Assembly (NCBI GenBank): GCA_964429805.1
Contig: CAYSDH010000010.1
Location: forward strand, 1 to 62,944
DNA length: 62,944 nt
Reading direction: 5' to 3'
Source of the DNA: CAYSDH01 sp964429805
GTDB lineage: Bacteria; Bacteroidota; Bacteroidia; Flavobacteriales_D; JABDKJ01
This document shows positions 53,509 to 62,326 of the stretch, piece by piece (the stretch's first letter is position 1; every line of letters begins with the position of its first letter). The position numbers were made by a program, and so were the translations under genes. Below the pieces are notes generated by a model. That model was not told where the DNA came from. It worked only from the letters and a program-made list of their open reading frames with translations, and did no database searches.

Positions 53509-54423
53509 GTGAATAGGGTCCTCATATCATTGCTTCTTCTACTACTGAGTGTTGGGGTCATCAGCGCTCAGTCGCATGACCTGTTAGCGGAAACTGATAG
53601 CGTCATACCATCACGATTAAGAACTGTAGTGGGCACAGAAGTTGTCTTGTACAGCAGTATCATGGTTGGTCTTAACTCCCTATGGTACAATGATTTTGAG
53701 CGCGCGCCTTTTCATTTTTTTAATGATAACGCAGAGTGGCGAGGCATAGATAAAGTAGGGCATAGCATGACCGGTTATTACGTAGGTGTGCTGGGCATGG
53801 ATGCGCTCCGCTGGGCAGGTGTGGATGAGCGAAAGTCAAGGTGGTATGGTGGCGGATTAGGATGGTTCTTCTTGACCTCATTTGAGGTTCTTGATGGTAC
53901 GAGTGCCGAGTGGGGCTTCTCTCCGGGCGATTTAATTGCCAATACGGTTGGCGCAGGAATGGCAATCGGTCAAGATGCGCTGTGGCATGAGCAACGTATC
54001 GCATTTAAGTTTTCGAGCCATCAGACTGACTATGCCGCATTAAGACCAGGCACGCTGGGCTCCAACTGGCGCGAGCGCGTCATGAAAGACTATAATGGTC
54101 AGACGTATTGGCTCAGCGCCAACCTTCACTCGTTTATGCAAGAAGAAAGAAACTTTCCACGCTGGCTTGATGTGTCTGTCGGTTACAGCATTGATGGCAT
54201 GATTGATGGCAGAGGTCAACTCATAGATTTTCAAGATAATCTGAGTGTGGGCCTTCAAGGAAAAAGTCAATTCTTTCTCTCACTAGATGCCGATCTCTGG
54301 AGAATAAAAACCAAGAAAAAATGGCTACGTACAGTGCTAAAAGGCATAGGTTTTATAAAAATTCCAGCGCCAGCCATTGAGTTTAGCAAAGGCGGACCGA
54401 CATGGCACTGGCTATACTTTTAA
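53509..54423 (+). CDS. DUF2279 family membrane/periplasmic protein
   Basis: 304 residues from a GTG at 53509 (MNRVLISLLLLLLSVG) with a signal peptide ending ISAQ|S. The DUF2279 block runs from about 35 to 170: YNDFERAPFHFFNDNAEWRGIDKVGHSMTGYY with the HF/GHS histidine pair, ERKSRWYGGGLGWFFLTSFEVLDG and WGFSPGDLIANTVGAG. A C-terminal beta-rich tail (LDVSVGYSIDGMID) resembles an outer-membrane barrel edge. The family has no established role. A TACCTTTG box sits only five bases before the start codon. Confidence 0.85.
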   Translation: MNRVLISLLLLLLSVGVISAQSHDLLAETDSVIPSRLRTVVGTEVVLYSSIMVGLNSLWYNDFERAPFHFFNDNAEWRGIDKVGHSMTGYYVGVLGMDALRWAGVDERKSRWYGGGLGWFFLTSFEVLDGTSAEWGFSPGDLIANTVGAGMAIGQDALWHEQRIAFKFSSHQTDYAALRPGTLGSNWRERVMKDYNGQTYWLSANLHSFMQEERNFPRWLDVSVGYSIDGMIDGRGQLIDFQDNLSVGLQGKSQFFLSLDADLWRIKTKKKWLRTVLKGIGFIKIPAPAIEFSKGGPTWHWLYF

Positions 54424-54443
54424 TTTAAAAGGAAGGCCGAGGC

Positions 54444-54830
54444 TTATCCAAAAAACAAATTGTACATATATCTGCCGGGCACAAAGGTGAACCCGCCAGC
54501 AATAATGAGCGCGCCAAAGTAGAGCGAAATCATACTTCTTTTATGACCCTTCACATCTCCGCGTTTGATGGCAAAATACGCCTTTGGCACAGAGTATATT
54601 GTCAGCACGCTAAAGCAGTGTAGATAACCGAAGTGCGAAAATAACTGCGGTCCCACTTGCGCTGGCATAAAGAGTGTGATGAGTGCAGTGACAAGCATCA
54701 AAATCATATACACACGACCTAGACTCTTGTGTATGGCGGTTCCTTTCTTGATGAGCAGTAAAAAAGTGCCAATGAAAAAAGAGGGAATGACCGTGCCCAG
54801 ATGGGCGAACATGAGTGAATGATAATCCAT
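54444..54830 (-). CDS. DUF2306 small membrane protein
   Basis: 128 residues, four membrane helices (about 9-28, 41-58, 68-87, 102-121). Landmarks are LGTVIPSFFIGTFLLLIKKGTAIHKSLGRVYM and KRGDVKGHKRSMISLYFGALI, whose His and Arg residues are conserved in DUF2306/DUF2231-like proteins. Unknown role. It converges with the DUF2279 gene (20 bp apart) and is 34 bp from the next minus-strand gene, perhaps its operon partner. Confidence 0.8.
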   Translation of the reverse strand: MDYHSLMFAHLGTVIPSFFIGTFLLLIKKGTAIHKSLGRVYMILMLVTALITLFMPAQVGPQLFSHFGYLHCFSVLTIYSVPKAYFAIKRGDVKGHKRSMISLYFGALIIAGGFTFVPGRYMYNLFFG

Positions 54831-54864
54831 AGAGCTTCAGCTAAGAGCGCAGACCTCTGCACGA

Positions 54865-55482
54865 TTAGTTGAGGTAAGAGACTTTAAACTGTGTCACTTT
54901 CAGCTCAGAGGCTTTGCCGACATAAAATCCAATGTGGTTTTTATAGGAGGCATCGTCAACGATAGAGTAGACTTTGAGTCGGTTGATGTAGATAGAGAAC
55001 ATGTTGTCTACTTTTCTAATCAGTATTTCATTTGGTATGTACAGCCCTCGCACTGCCGCGCAGGTTTGAGGTGCTTCTAACACTTCATCTTTATTGTCAG
55101 TCTTTTCGATCAGTGTAGTCTTCATCTCTTTGTTGATGCCCAGAAAGTATCCGTTGTTTAAGTCTCTGTTCCAGGTGATTCCCATAAACTCTTTTGACCT
55201 GTTCCATTCCATGCTGGCCGTAATCTTTATTTCATAATTACGGGTTGGGTCGAGGTCTACTGGTATAGAAACAATAGCATCTGGATCTTTGCCCAGGGTC
55301 TCTACATTATATCTTCCCTTTTTAACTTTAGAGTAAAAGGTGCGCCAGTTATTTCTATTGTCGGTGAAGGTGTCTTCAAACACGAGCTCTTTTTTAAACT
55401 CTTTATAAGGAGCAGAATCTTGAGCCAAGAGCGAGTTAAAATGAATCATGAAAACGATAGAAAGAAGAAGAATAATTTTCAT
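54865..55482 (-). CDS. Secreted concanavalin-like lectin-fold protein
   Basis: 205 residues with a signal peptide ending SLLAQ|D. The mature protein has the DUF1080/LamG-like jelly-roll pattern: LVFEDTFTDNRNNWRTFY, RNYEIKITASMEWN, NGYFLGINKEM, IRKVDNMFSIYINRLKVY and IGFYVGKASELKVTQFKVSYL. Such domains bind or hydrolyse glycans, but no acid pair typical of a hydrolase is apparent, so binding is more likely. The neighbour downstream is the DUF2306 gene. Confidence 0.7.
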   Translation of the reverse strand: MKIILLLSIVFMIHFNSLLAQDSAPYKEFKKELVFEDTFTDNRNNWRTFYSKVKKGRYNVETLGKDPDAIVSIPVDLDPTRNYEIKITASMEWNRSKEFMGITWNRDLNNGYFLGINKEMKTTLIEKTDNKDEVLEAPQTCAAVRGLYIPNEILIRKVDNMFSIYINRLKVYSIVDDASYKNHIGFYVGKASELKVTQFKVSYLN

Positions 55483-55562
55483 TGCATGGTTCTTTGTTGG
55501 ATGAAAGTAAGAATGGAAAGGTAATTATCTAAGTTTTATACAAGGCATGAATCTTGCCCCTA

Positions 55563-55590
55563 GAGTCGAGAATAATCCTAATTTCGACTC
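55563..55590 (+). repeat. Short inverted repeat just before an M1 peptidase start
   Basis: GAGTCGA and TCGACTC with a 14-base spacer, ending three bases before the ATG at 55594. It could form a hairpin that masks the ribosome site, or be chance. Confidence 0.3.
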
Positions 55591-55593
55591 CAT

Positions 55594-57459
55594 ATGAATA
55601 AAAGCTTTTCAATGATACTACGTGGTGGTGCCATACTGCTTTGCAGTATGTCGCTCACCTTAGTGAGCGCCCAGGCGCCAGACTGGCAGCAGCGTGCTGA
55701 ATATGTGATGGATATTGACATGGATGCCGACAAGCATCAATATGCTGGAGTCCAGACACTTGTCTATTACAACAATAGTCCTGATGTGATAGATAGAGTG
55801 TACTATCATTTATACTTCAATGCCTTTCAGCCAGGTAGTATGATGGACGTGAGAAGCCGTACTATTTCTGATCCAGACAAGCGAGTAGGAGATAGAATCT
55901 CAGTATTGTCTGATGCCGAGATAGGCTTTATTAAGGTCAAGTCACTGAAGCAAGACGGAAAATCTGTAGATTTTAAAGAGGTAGGAACCATCTTGGAAGT
56001 GATGCTTTCAAAGCCAATTGCACCAGGCACCAAGACTACTTTTGACATGACTTGGGATGCGCAAGTGCCACTTCAAATTAGACGGTCGGGTAGAGATAAT
56101 TCAGAAGGAGTGGAGTTCTCCATGACACAATGGTATCCTAAAATGTGCCAGTATGATTACCGTGGCTGGCATGCCAATCCATATGTGGGTAGAGAGTTTT
56201 ATGGTATTTGGGGAGACTTTGATGTGACCATTCACATGGATGAAAAGTACATGATAGGTGGTACTGGTGAAGTGCAAAACCCAAAGGCCGTAGGTCATGG
56301 ATACGCGCCAGGAACGGGTACTCCGAAAAAAGGAAAGTTGACATGGAAGTTTAAAGCGCCTAACGTGCATGATTTTGCATGGGCAGCTGATCCAGACTTC
56401 GTGCATGACGTGAGAGAGTGTAAGAGCGGATTAAAGCTCCACTTTATCTATCAAGATGATGCCGAGATAAAAGAAAACTGGGAGAAGTTTCAGCCCAAAG
56501 TAGAGCAGATATTTGACATCGCGAGCCGCAGGTTTGGTACATATCCGTATCCAGTGTATTCTGTCATTCAAGGTGGAGACGGTGGTATGGAGTATCCCAT
56601 GGCCACGTTGATTACCGGAAAAAGAACCTATGGCTCTCTGCTAGGCGTTACCGCACATGAGGTCATGCACTCCTGGTATCAGATGGTACTTGCTACTAAC
56701 GAGGCCCTCTTCGGTTGGATGGATGAAGGCTTCACAAGTTATGCATCGGCAGAAATCATGTCAGAGATAAACGGAACGGCTGACCCAAGGTCTGTGCACG
56801 AAGGTGCTTACAGAGGTTACAACTATATTTCTCAAAGTGATAAGGAGGAAGCGCTGTGCACTCATTCTGATCACTTCAGTACAAATCAGGCCTATAGTAT
56901 AGCAGTATACAGCAAGGGAGAAGTCTTTGTCGATCAGTTGGGCTACATCATCGGTGATGAGGCGCTTGACAAAACGTTGATGGCCTACTTTGACAAGTGG
57001 AAATTCAAACACCCTGAGCCATTTGACTTCATTAGAGTAGCGGAAGAAGAATCTGGACTGGAGTTAGACTGGTACCTCGAGTACTGGATGAATAGCATCA
57101 AAACAATAGACTACAGTATAGGTAGCGTGACGGGTTCTGGCTCAAAGACTTCTGTGACTCTGCTGCGAAATGAAGAAATGCCCATGCCGCTTGATGTGCG
57201 CGTGACTTACTTAGATGGTCGTTCAGAGACCTACTACATTCCGCTCAGAATAATGAGGGGATTAAAAAAAGAAGGGGACATGAAGGTGCAAGCCGATTGG
57301 CCATGGACACACCCCGGATACGAACTAACCATCAACTCAGCGGCAGACAAAATCAAGAGTATAGAGATTGATCCGAGTATGAGAATGGCCGATGTAAAAA
57401 GAGACAACAACCTGATTGAGCTGCAAGGCGAAGTCGATTATTTCTGGAAAAGTGAATAA
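55594..57459 (+). CDS. M1 family metallopeptidase
   Basis: 621 residues with a signal peptide ending VSAQ|A; an exported zinc aminopeptidase-like enzyme. The zinc motif HEVMH is followed by 18 residues and the third ligand Glu in WMDEGFTSY. The substrate-recognition sequence is GGMEYP, a variant of the usual GAMEN/GGMEN motif. The N-terminal beta domain (DMDADKHQYAGVQTLVYYNNS) and the C-terminal VTYLDGRSETYYIPLRIM segment match secreted Bacteroidota M1 peptidases. Its stop overlaps the start of a second M1 gene, so the two are co-translated. Confidence 0.93.
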   Translation: MNKSFSMILRGGAILLCSMSLTLVSAQAPDWQQRAEYVMDIDMDADKHQYAGVQTLVYYNNSPDVIDRVYYHLYFNAFQPGSMMDVRSRTISDPDKRVGDRISVLSDAEIGFIKVKSLKQDGKSVDFKEVGTILEVMLSKPIAPGTKTTFDMTWDAQVPLQIRRSGRDNSEGVEFSMTQWYPKMCQYDYRGWHANPYVGREFYGIWGDFDVTIHMDEKYMIGGTGEVQNPKAVGHGYAPGTGTPKKGKLTWKFKAPNVHDFAWAADPDFVHDVRECKSGLKLHFIYQDDAEIKENWEKFQPKVEQIFDIASRRFGTYPYPVYSVIQGGDGGMEYPMATLITGKRTYGSLLGVTAHEVMHSWYQMVLATNEALFGWMDEGFTSYASAEIMSEINGTADPRSVHEGAYRGYNYISQSDKEEALCTHSDHFSTNQAYSIAVYSKGEVFVDQLGYIIGDEALDKTLMAYFDKWKFKHPEPFDFIRVAEEESGLELDWYLEYWMNSIKTIDYSIGSVTGSGSKTSVTLLRNEEMPMPLDVRVTYLDGRSETYYIPLRIMRGLKKEGDMKVQADWPWTHPGYELTINSAADKIKSIEIDPSMRMADVKRDNNLIELQGEVDYFWKSE

Positions 57460-59341
57460 AGCAATCTACCTACTTCCACTGACGTGCCTGCTATTGGCAT
57501 GCGGAGGACCAAGCGCTGACAATAAGGCTAAACAGGCTACCGAAGCGAATAAAGTCGAATCACTCTCAAATGATAAGTACGTGAAAGATGTCCACTCATT
57601 TGCTGACCCAGAAAAAGTTGCAGTCTCGCACATCTCCTTAGACATGGACGTTGACTTTGAGCAAAAGATGATTGATGGTATCGCTTCTCATACGCTTATC
57701 CGCAACGGAGAAAGTACAGAGGCCATTTTTGACATCAACGACTTGCTCATAGACAAAGTGACCCTTGACGGTGCCGCAGAAACCAAGTACGAGATTAAGA
57801 AAGGAAATGAGTTTGGTGATGCACTGCACGTTTCCATTGAGAAGGAAACGAAGACCGTCAACATACATTACAAAACCATGCCGGGCTCAAAAGCTGTGCA
57901 GTGGTTAGATCCTGTTCAGACGAGTGGCAAGAGACATCCGTTTCTGTTCACACAGGGGCAAGCCATTCTTACGCGTACATGGATACCATGTCAAGATAGC
58001 CCTGGAATTAGAGTCACCTATGATGCAAAAGTGAAAGTGCCGAGAGACCTTATGGCCGTCATGAGCGCGTCAAACCCGACTGAGAAGAGTATGGACGGAG
58101 CCTATTCCTTTAAGATGGAACAAGCCATTCCGCCTTATCTGATCGCGCTGGCAATTGGTGATCTGGAGTTTAGAAAACTAGGTCCAAGCACAGGAGTATA
58201 TGCTGAGCCTGACATGATTGAGAAAGGTGCCTATGAGTTAGAAGACATGCAGAAAATGGTGTCGGCTGCTGAGGGATTATACGGTGCCTACAGATGGGAT
58301 CAGTATGACGTGATTTTCTTACCTCCGAGTTTTCCTTTTGGAGGAATGGAGAATCCGCGATTGACATTTGCTACACCAACTATTTTGGCTGGAGACAAAT
58401 CATTGACTTCTCTAATCGCTCATGAACTGGCCCATAGCTGGAGTGGTAACTTGGTGACTAATGCCACCTGGGATGACTTCTGGCTCAATGAAGGGTTTAC
58501 GGTCTACTTCGAATATCGCATTATGGAAGAAGTCTACGGTAAAGACTACACCAACATGATAAAAAGTATTGGTGCGCAAGACCTTAAAGAGACTGTCAAG
58601 CACATTGGACACAGCCATGCCGACACACATCTGAAACTCGACTTAGAAGGAAGAGATCCTGACGAAGGTATGACAGACATTGCCTATGAGAAGGGGCACA
58701 TGTTTTTGGAAATGCTCGAGAACACTTACGGACGAAAAGACTTTGATGCTTTTTTAAAGGGATACTTCAACAGGTTTGCATTTAAGAACATGACCACAGA
58801 TCGCTTCTTGGCCTACCTAGATGCGGAACTGATTAGTAAGCATGACAAGGAAGTAAATATTGATGAGTGGGTGTTTGGCCCAGGACTTCCTGATAATTGC
58901 CCGAAGATTGTCTCTGACAGATTCGCGAAGGTAGATGATGTGATGAGTCAATGGAGAGCAGGAAAATTAGCTACATCAGAATTTAACTCAGACAAATGGT
59001 CGACTCATGAGTGGTTGAGATTTATCAGAGGTATTCCTTCTGATCTGGGACTTGAGAAGATGGCCGAGTTAGACAAGGCATTCGGTTTTAGCGAATCAAA
59101 AAACTCAGAAATTCTTGGTGTCTGGTTTATCAAAGCAGTGGAGAACGAGTATGAAGATGCTTTTCCTGCCATGGAAGAATTCTTGGTCAATGTAGGTCGT
59201 AGAAAATTTCTTACACCAATCTACACTGCGCTTATCAAGGACGGGAAATTTGTAGATGTGGCTAATGCCATCTATGACAAAGCGAGACCGAATTATCATT
59301 CGGTATCTACCGGCACCATGGACAAGCTCTTAAGAAACTAG
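57452..59341 (+). CDS. M1 family aminopeptidase, leukotriene-A4-hydrolase-like lipoprotein
   Basis: About 629 residues from a GTG at 57452 (GTGAATAA overlap with the preceding stop), with lipobox LLLAC|GGP. It has the LTA4H/aminopeptidase B layout: SGKRHPFLFTQGQAILTRTWIPCQDSPGIR, the exopeptidase motif GGMENP, HELAHSWSGNLVTN with HEXXH, 18 residues and Glu in WLNEGFTVY, and a C-terminal helical domain (about 480-629). It should cleave N-terminal residues from peptides in the periplasm. The two adjacent M1 enzymes differ in architecture, so they probably handle different peptides. The 3' end overlaps the opposing acyltransferase by 12 bases. Confidence 0.94.
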   Translation: MNKAIYLLPLTCLLLACGGPSADNKAKQATEANKVESLSNDKYVKDVHSFADPEKVAVSHISLDMDVDFEQKMIDGIASHTLIRNGESTEAIFDINDLLIDKVTLDGAAETKYEIKKGNEFGDALHVSIEKETKTVNIHYKTMPGSKAVQWLDPVQTSGKRHPFLFTQGQAILTRTWIPCQDSPGIRVTYDAKVKVPRDLMAVMSASNPTEKSMDGAYSFKMEQAIPPYLIALAIGDLEFRKLGPSTGVYAEPDMIEKGAYELEDMQKMVSAAEGLYGAYRWDQYDVIFLPPSFPFGGMENPRLTFATPTILAGDKSLTSLIAHELAHSWSGNLVTNATWDDFWLNEGFTVYFEYRIMEEVYGKDYTNMIKSIGAQDLKETVKHIGHSHADTHLKLDLEGRDPDEGMTDIAYEKGHMFLEMLENTYGRKDFDAFLKGYFNRFAFKNMTTDRFLAYLDAELISKHDKEVNIDEWVFGPGLPDNCPKIVSDRFAKVDDVMSQWRAGKLATSEFNSDKWSTHEWLRFIRGIPSDLGLEKMAELDKAFGFSESKNSEILGVWFIKAVENEYEDAFPAMEEFLVNVGRRKFLTPIYTALIKDGKFVDVANAIYDKARPNYHSVSTGTMDKLLRN

Positions 59342-60463
59342 AGCCTCTTCCTTATTAAAAACGGGCCAGGCATACTTCTGCAGGAAAATCTTCTGTGCGG
59401 CATTCTTTATATCGCTGAAGGGTAGAAGGATGGCTTCCATGTAGTCATTGAACGCATTGACGTCTTCTTCGTTATAATGCGCCTTGCGTGACTCACTCTC
59501 TTGCACTACATCTGCTGCGTAGTAGTTATTTGGAAACAAATGAAGTTTGCGGTGAATGGACCTGTCTATGTGAGAGGCCAAAATTTGAATCTTCTCGTTT
59601 TTATTTTGAACCATGTTGAGGTCCTTCATTATCCCGTCAAGTGGCTCACTAATCTCAAAATGTACGCGTCCTTTTCGTCCGCTTATTCCCGCCACTATGC
59701 TACGTAGATCTTCCTCTTCTTCCTTGACATAAGGGCTCCCATCTTCCTTGGCTAACAGTTCTTTAATCTTAAATGAGTCGCAGGGGTCATACTCGTAAGA
59801 GGCACTGAGCGTAATCATGTTTAGCTCTGCAAAACTCTCAGTCATGTCCAGGTCTGAACTCATGGCAAACATCTTCAAGAGACCTTGCTGTGTGCGGTCA
59901 TTTCCGTCCTTGGCACGACCCTCGCGTTGAGAAATCCACACAGACTGGTTTTCGTCACGCACTGTTTTTCTTATGTATGAAGAGAGTGTCAATGAGGTGT
60001 CATAAATCTCTCTGCTATTGCCGCCTCGCTGCACAGTAAAGTTCTTGTTTAGCTTGGTCAAATGTCGAACAGTCGGATTGGACAATAAGTTACTTCCTAT
60101 GGCTGTCTCCGTGGTATTTCGGTCATTAATAAATAAAATGATATTGAGAATGGCCGAGTCCAATATAATGTCACGGTGATTAGAAATGATGAGGTGACCT
60201 TTCGTCTGACTTAAGTGTTGAAGTCCTTCATAGCTGAGTGAATCAATGGTCTTGTCGCTCATCAATTTCATAGCCGGGTAGGAGATACGAGCCTGAAACT
60301 CATAGACTGAGTCAATCTGTGCGCACAGATTTTTAATTTCTGCCTCGTTTAAATCTGGATAAACGAATCTCATGACCTTCATAAACGAGAGGTCATTGAT
60401 GAGCAATTCCAGTGCTCCATGGACCTCTTGGTCCGTATATGGTGCTATTTCTTTGAAATTGAT
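59330..60463 (-). CDS. PlsC-like acyltransferase family protein; start codon unusual
   Basis: About 377 residues of the 1-acyl-glycerol-3-phosphate acyltransferase-like family, phospholipid synthesis. The catalytic His is in ISNHRDIILDSA; the H-x5-D spacing differs from the usual HX4D but NHRD is intact. Later landmarks are FTVQRGGNSREIY and SVWISQREGRAKDGND. Family-like sequence (NFKEIAPYTDQEVHG) continues upstream of the only canonical start, a TTG at 60406, up to a TAG. The sole plausible codon at the head is ATC at 60461-60463, which would be ATG with one base change. Either a rare start or a base error is possible. The product has no membrane signal. Confidence 0.85.
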   Translation of the reverse strand: MNFKEIAPYTDQEVHGALELLINDLSFMKVMRFVYPDLNEAEIKNLCAQIDSVYEFQARISYPAMKLMSDKTIDSLSYEGLQHLSQTKGHLIISNHRDIILDSAILNIILFINDRNTTETAIGSNLLSNPTVRHLTKLNKNFTVQRGGNSREIYDTSLTLSSYIRKTVRDENQSVWISQREGRAKDGNDRTQQGLLKMFAMSSDLDMTESFAELNMITLSASYEYDPCDSFKIKELLAKEDGSPYVKEEEEDLRSIVAGISGRKGRVHFEISEPLDGIMKDLNMVQNKNEKIQILASHIDRSIHRKLHLFPNNYYAADVVQESESRKAHYNEEDVNAFNDYMEAILLPFSDIKNAAQKIFLQKYAWPVFNKEEALVS

Positions 60464-60561
60464 AGTCTATTAGTATTTGATTATCAGTAATTTATGATTG
60501 AGTTTATTTTTGGAAACCACACAAAAGAACAATTTCGAGATTGATTTCCAAAAGAGACATT

Positions 60562-60594
60562 TTGGGCATGAAGGTTGTGTATTATGTATCTTTG
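60562..60594 (+). promoter_or_regulatory. Promoter upstream of the DUF1684 gene
   Basis: TTG (60562-60564), a 22-base spacer and TATCTTTG (60587-60594); about 20 bases before the ATG at 60615. Confidence 0.55.
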
Positions 60595-60614
60595 AAATAT
60601 ACAGAGCAACATAG

Positions 60615-61259
60615 ATGAAAATCAAATACATTTTGGCCGCCCTAGCCGCCACCGTTTTCTTTAACCTGCACAGTCAAAACGAAGAGAAATTCAACGAATT
60701 CGTTCAGTTAGAGACGAAACGATTTATGACTGCAGGCGAGTCGCCTTTAATTGATGAGGATTTTAACAAATTTGAGTCGTTAAACTATTTCGAGTACAAC
60801 CCTACTTATGCCGTCAAGGCGAATTGGGTGCTCACGCCCGATGAGACTCCCATAGAAATGGCGACAAGTACTGATCGCACTCCGATGTACATCAAAGTGG
60901 GAGAGTTTCACTTTGGCATTGGTGAAGACAAGTTCATTCTGTCTGCCTATCAATCTCACCCTGAACCACACAGTGATGAAAGATTCAAGAATCCGATTTT
61001 TATACCGTTTAACGACCTCACTAACGGAGTGACATCTTACGGAGGAGGGCGCTACATGGATATGGACATGCCGCGAGATTCTGAGGTAACGTTAGATTTG
61101 AATATGACATATCACCCTTATTGTGCGTATAATCACAGATACTCTTGCCCGATACCGCCTGCGGAAAATGTGCTAGAAGTGGAAATATTGGCTGGTGTGA
61201 AAGTGGGAGTGAACGGGCTTAGTCCAGAACCGTCTCCTGATTCCAAGTTCTCAAAGTAA
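60615..61259 (+). CDS. DUF1684 family exported protein
   Basis: 214 residues with a signal peptide ending NLHSQ|N. The DUF1684 signature is clear: a WVLTPDETPIEMATSTDRTP early block, then IPFNDLTNGVTSYGGGRYMDM and the C-terminal YCAYNHRYSCPIPPAENVLEVEILAGVK block with its Cys pair. The family is common in Bacteroidota and Actinobacteria and has no defined activity. The final 41 bases overlap the opposing TPR-like gene. Confidence 0.88.
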   Translation: MKIKYILAALAATVFFNLHSQNEEKFNEFVQLETKRFMTAGESPLIDEDFNKFESLNYFEYNPTYAVKANWVLTPDETPIEMATSTDRTPMYIKVGEFHFGIGEDKFILSAYQSHPEPHSDERFKNPIFIPFNDLTNGVTSYGGGRYMDMDMPRDSEVTLDLNMTYHPYCAYNHRYSCPIPPAENVLEVEILAGVKVGVNGLSPEPSPDSKFSK

Positions 61260-62013
61260 CAGACTCTCCATTTTTAAAATAGAAGACACCGCCCCAGGCG
61301 TGTGTCACTCTGCGGTAGTCATTAGCCACACCGTCTTTGACGACTACTCGTCTCAGTATGACTTTGTTCCCTTCTTCGAACTCTTCTTCTGTGACTCCAT
61401 CAGGAAATTTTCCTGCGAGCACTACTTGAGGATCCTCATCGGTAAACTCAATCATACCTTCAGAATCGGTCTTCTGCTCCTCAATTGGCACCTCAGTAAT
61501 AGCAGGAGTGTCTATTAAAGGAGTTTCAGGTTCAGCTTCGGCTATTGGAGCAGGAGCCTCATCTTGTACTTTCTGCATCTCTCTTTCGTAGGCCTCTTTT
61601 AATCTTTCCTGCCTGGCAATGTCATCTTCCTTAGTAGTCACTTCTGGCAACTCGGCAACTTCAGGCTCACTTAGTATTGGTTCTTCTTCAATAGACGCTG
61701 TGTCTTCAGGCTCCACGTAGTTTTCCATAGCCAACTTCACATCTGCAATCATTACAGGAGGGTAAACATTGACTGGTCTCATACTGCTTGCTTGCTCAAA
61801 AGAATTGAGAGCTGCTTCAAAATCATTGGCCTCGAATGAGGTGTGACCTTCCTCCATTAGACTTTGATAGGCATCATCTTTTTTGGCGTCCCTTTCTTCT
61901 TGCTTAGCCAATTTAGATTTGGCACGGGCGGACATCCCGTCAAGTGTCGTCTGACAAAAAGTGTGCGCACTAAACATGAGCAGCGCCCCTAGCAAAATCG
62001 TCTTCTTATTCAT
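61219..62013 (-). CDS. Short TPR-like exported protein
   Basis: 264 residues with a signal peptide ending TFCQ|T. A single TPR-type helix pair is visible (AYQSLMEEGHTSFEANDFEAALNSFEQASSM), then an acidic Glu/Pro-rich spacer (about 105-195) and a C-terminal domain of about 60 residues with FPDGVTEEEFEEGNKVILRRVV and HAWGGVFYFKNGESVT. The same C-terminal domain occurs in other Bacteroidota TPR proteins, role unknown. A consensus promoter lies upstream at 62051-62081. Confidence 0.7.
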   Translation of the reverse strand: MNKKTILLGALLMFSAHTFCQTTLDGMSARAKSKLAKQEERDAKKDDAYQSLMEEGHTSFEANDFEAALNSFEQASSMRPVNVYPPVMIADVKLAMENYVEPEDTASIEEEPILSEPEVAELPEVTTKEDDIARQERLKEAYEREMQKVQDEAPAPIAEAEPETPLIDTPAITEVPIEEQKTDSEGMIEFTDEDPQVVLAGKFPDGVTEEEFEEGNKVILRRVVVKDGVANDYRRVTHAWGGVFYFKNGESVTLRTWNQETVLD

Positions 62014-62326
62014 AGCGTTTAATTAATTGACAAAATTCTTGCCAATCTTTCAAAGATATGCCTGTATGTCACTGACGACAAGGCTTATAGACTGATTTTA
62101 GATAAATCGCCTTTTCACTCGGTTCGATAGCCTTTTATTGTCTACTAAATCATTACTAAGTCCGGTAACTTCTCCTTTACTGTCACTTAGCGCTTCGTAG
62201 ATGAAAAAGATTCATTCGTCAATCAAAAACTAAACTCATGTCTAATACATGTGCTCCTTTGCAATACCTCATTGCCTTTTCACGTCAGGTTAGTGATAGA
62301 TGAAAATTCACTTAAACCCTAATATC
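62014..62326. other. 313-bp divergent intergenic region
   Basis: It holds the minus-strand promoter (62051-62081) and, near the plus-strand lipoprotein, no recognisable TAnnTTTG box. The 10-mer GCCTTTTCAC occurs twice (near 62110 and 62273). No RNA gene is recognised. Confidence 0.6.
62051..62081 (-). promoter_or_regulatory. Promoter upstream of the TPR-like gene
   Basis: On the minus strand TTG (62081-62079), a 20-base spacer and TATCTTTG (62058-62051), a full consensus match, about 38 bases before the ATG at 62013. Confidence 0.65.

Noticed and set aside
60470..60652. 60-residue frame on the minus strand between the acyltransferase and DUF1684
   Set aside because: It overlaps a consensus promoter and the start of the DUF1684 gene and has no recognisable composition.
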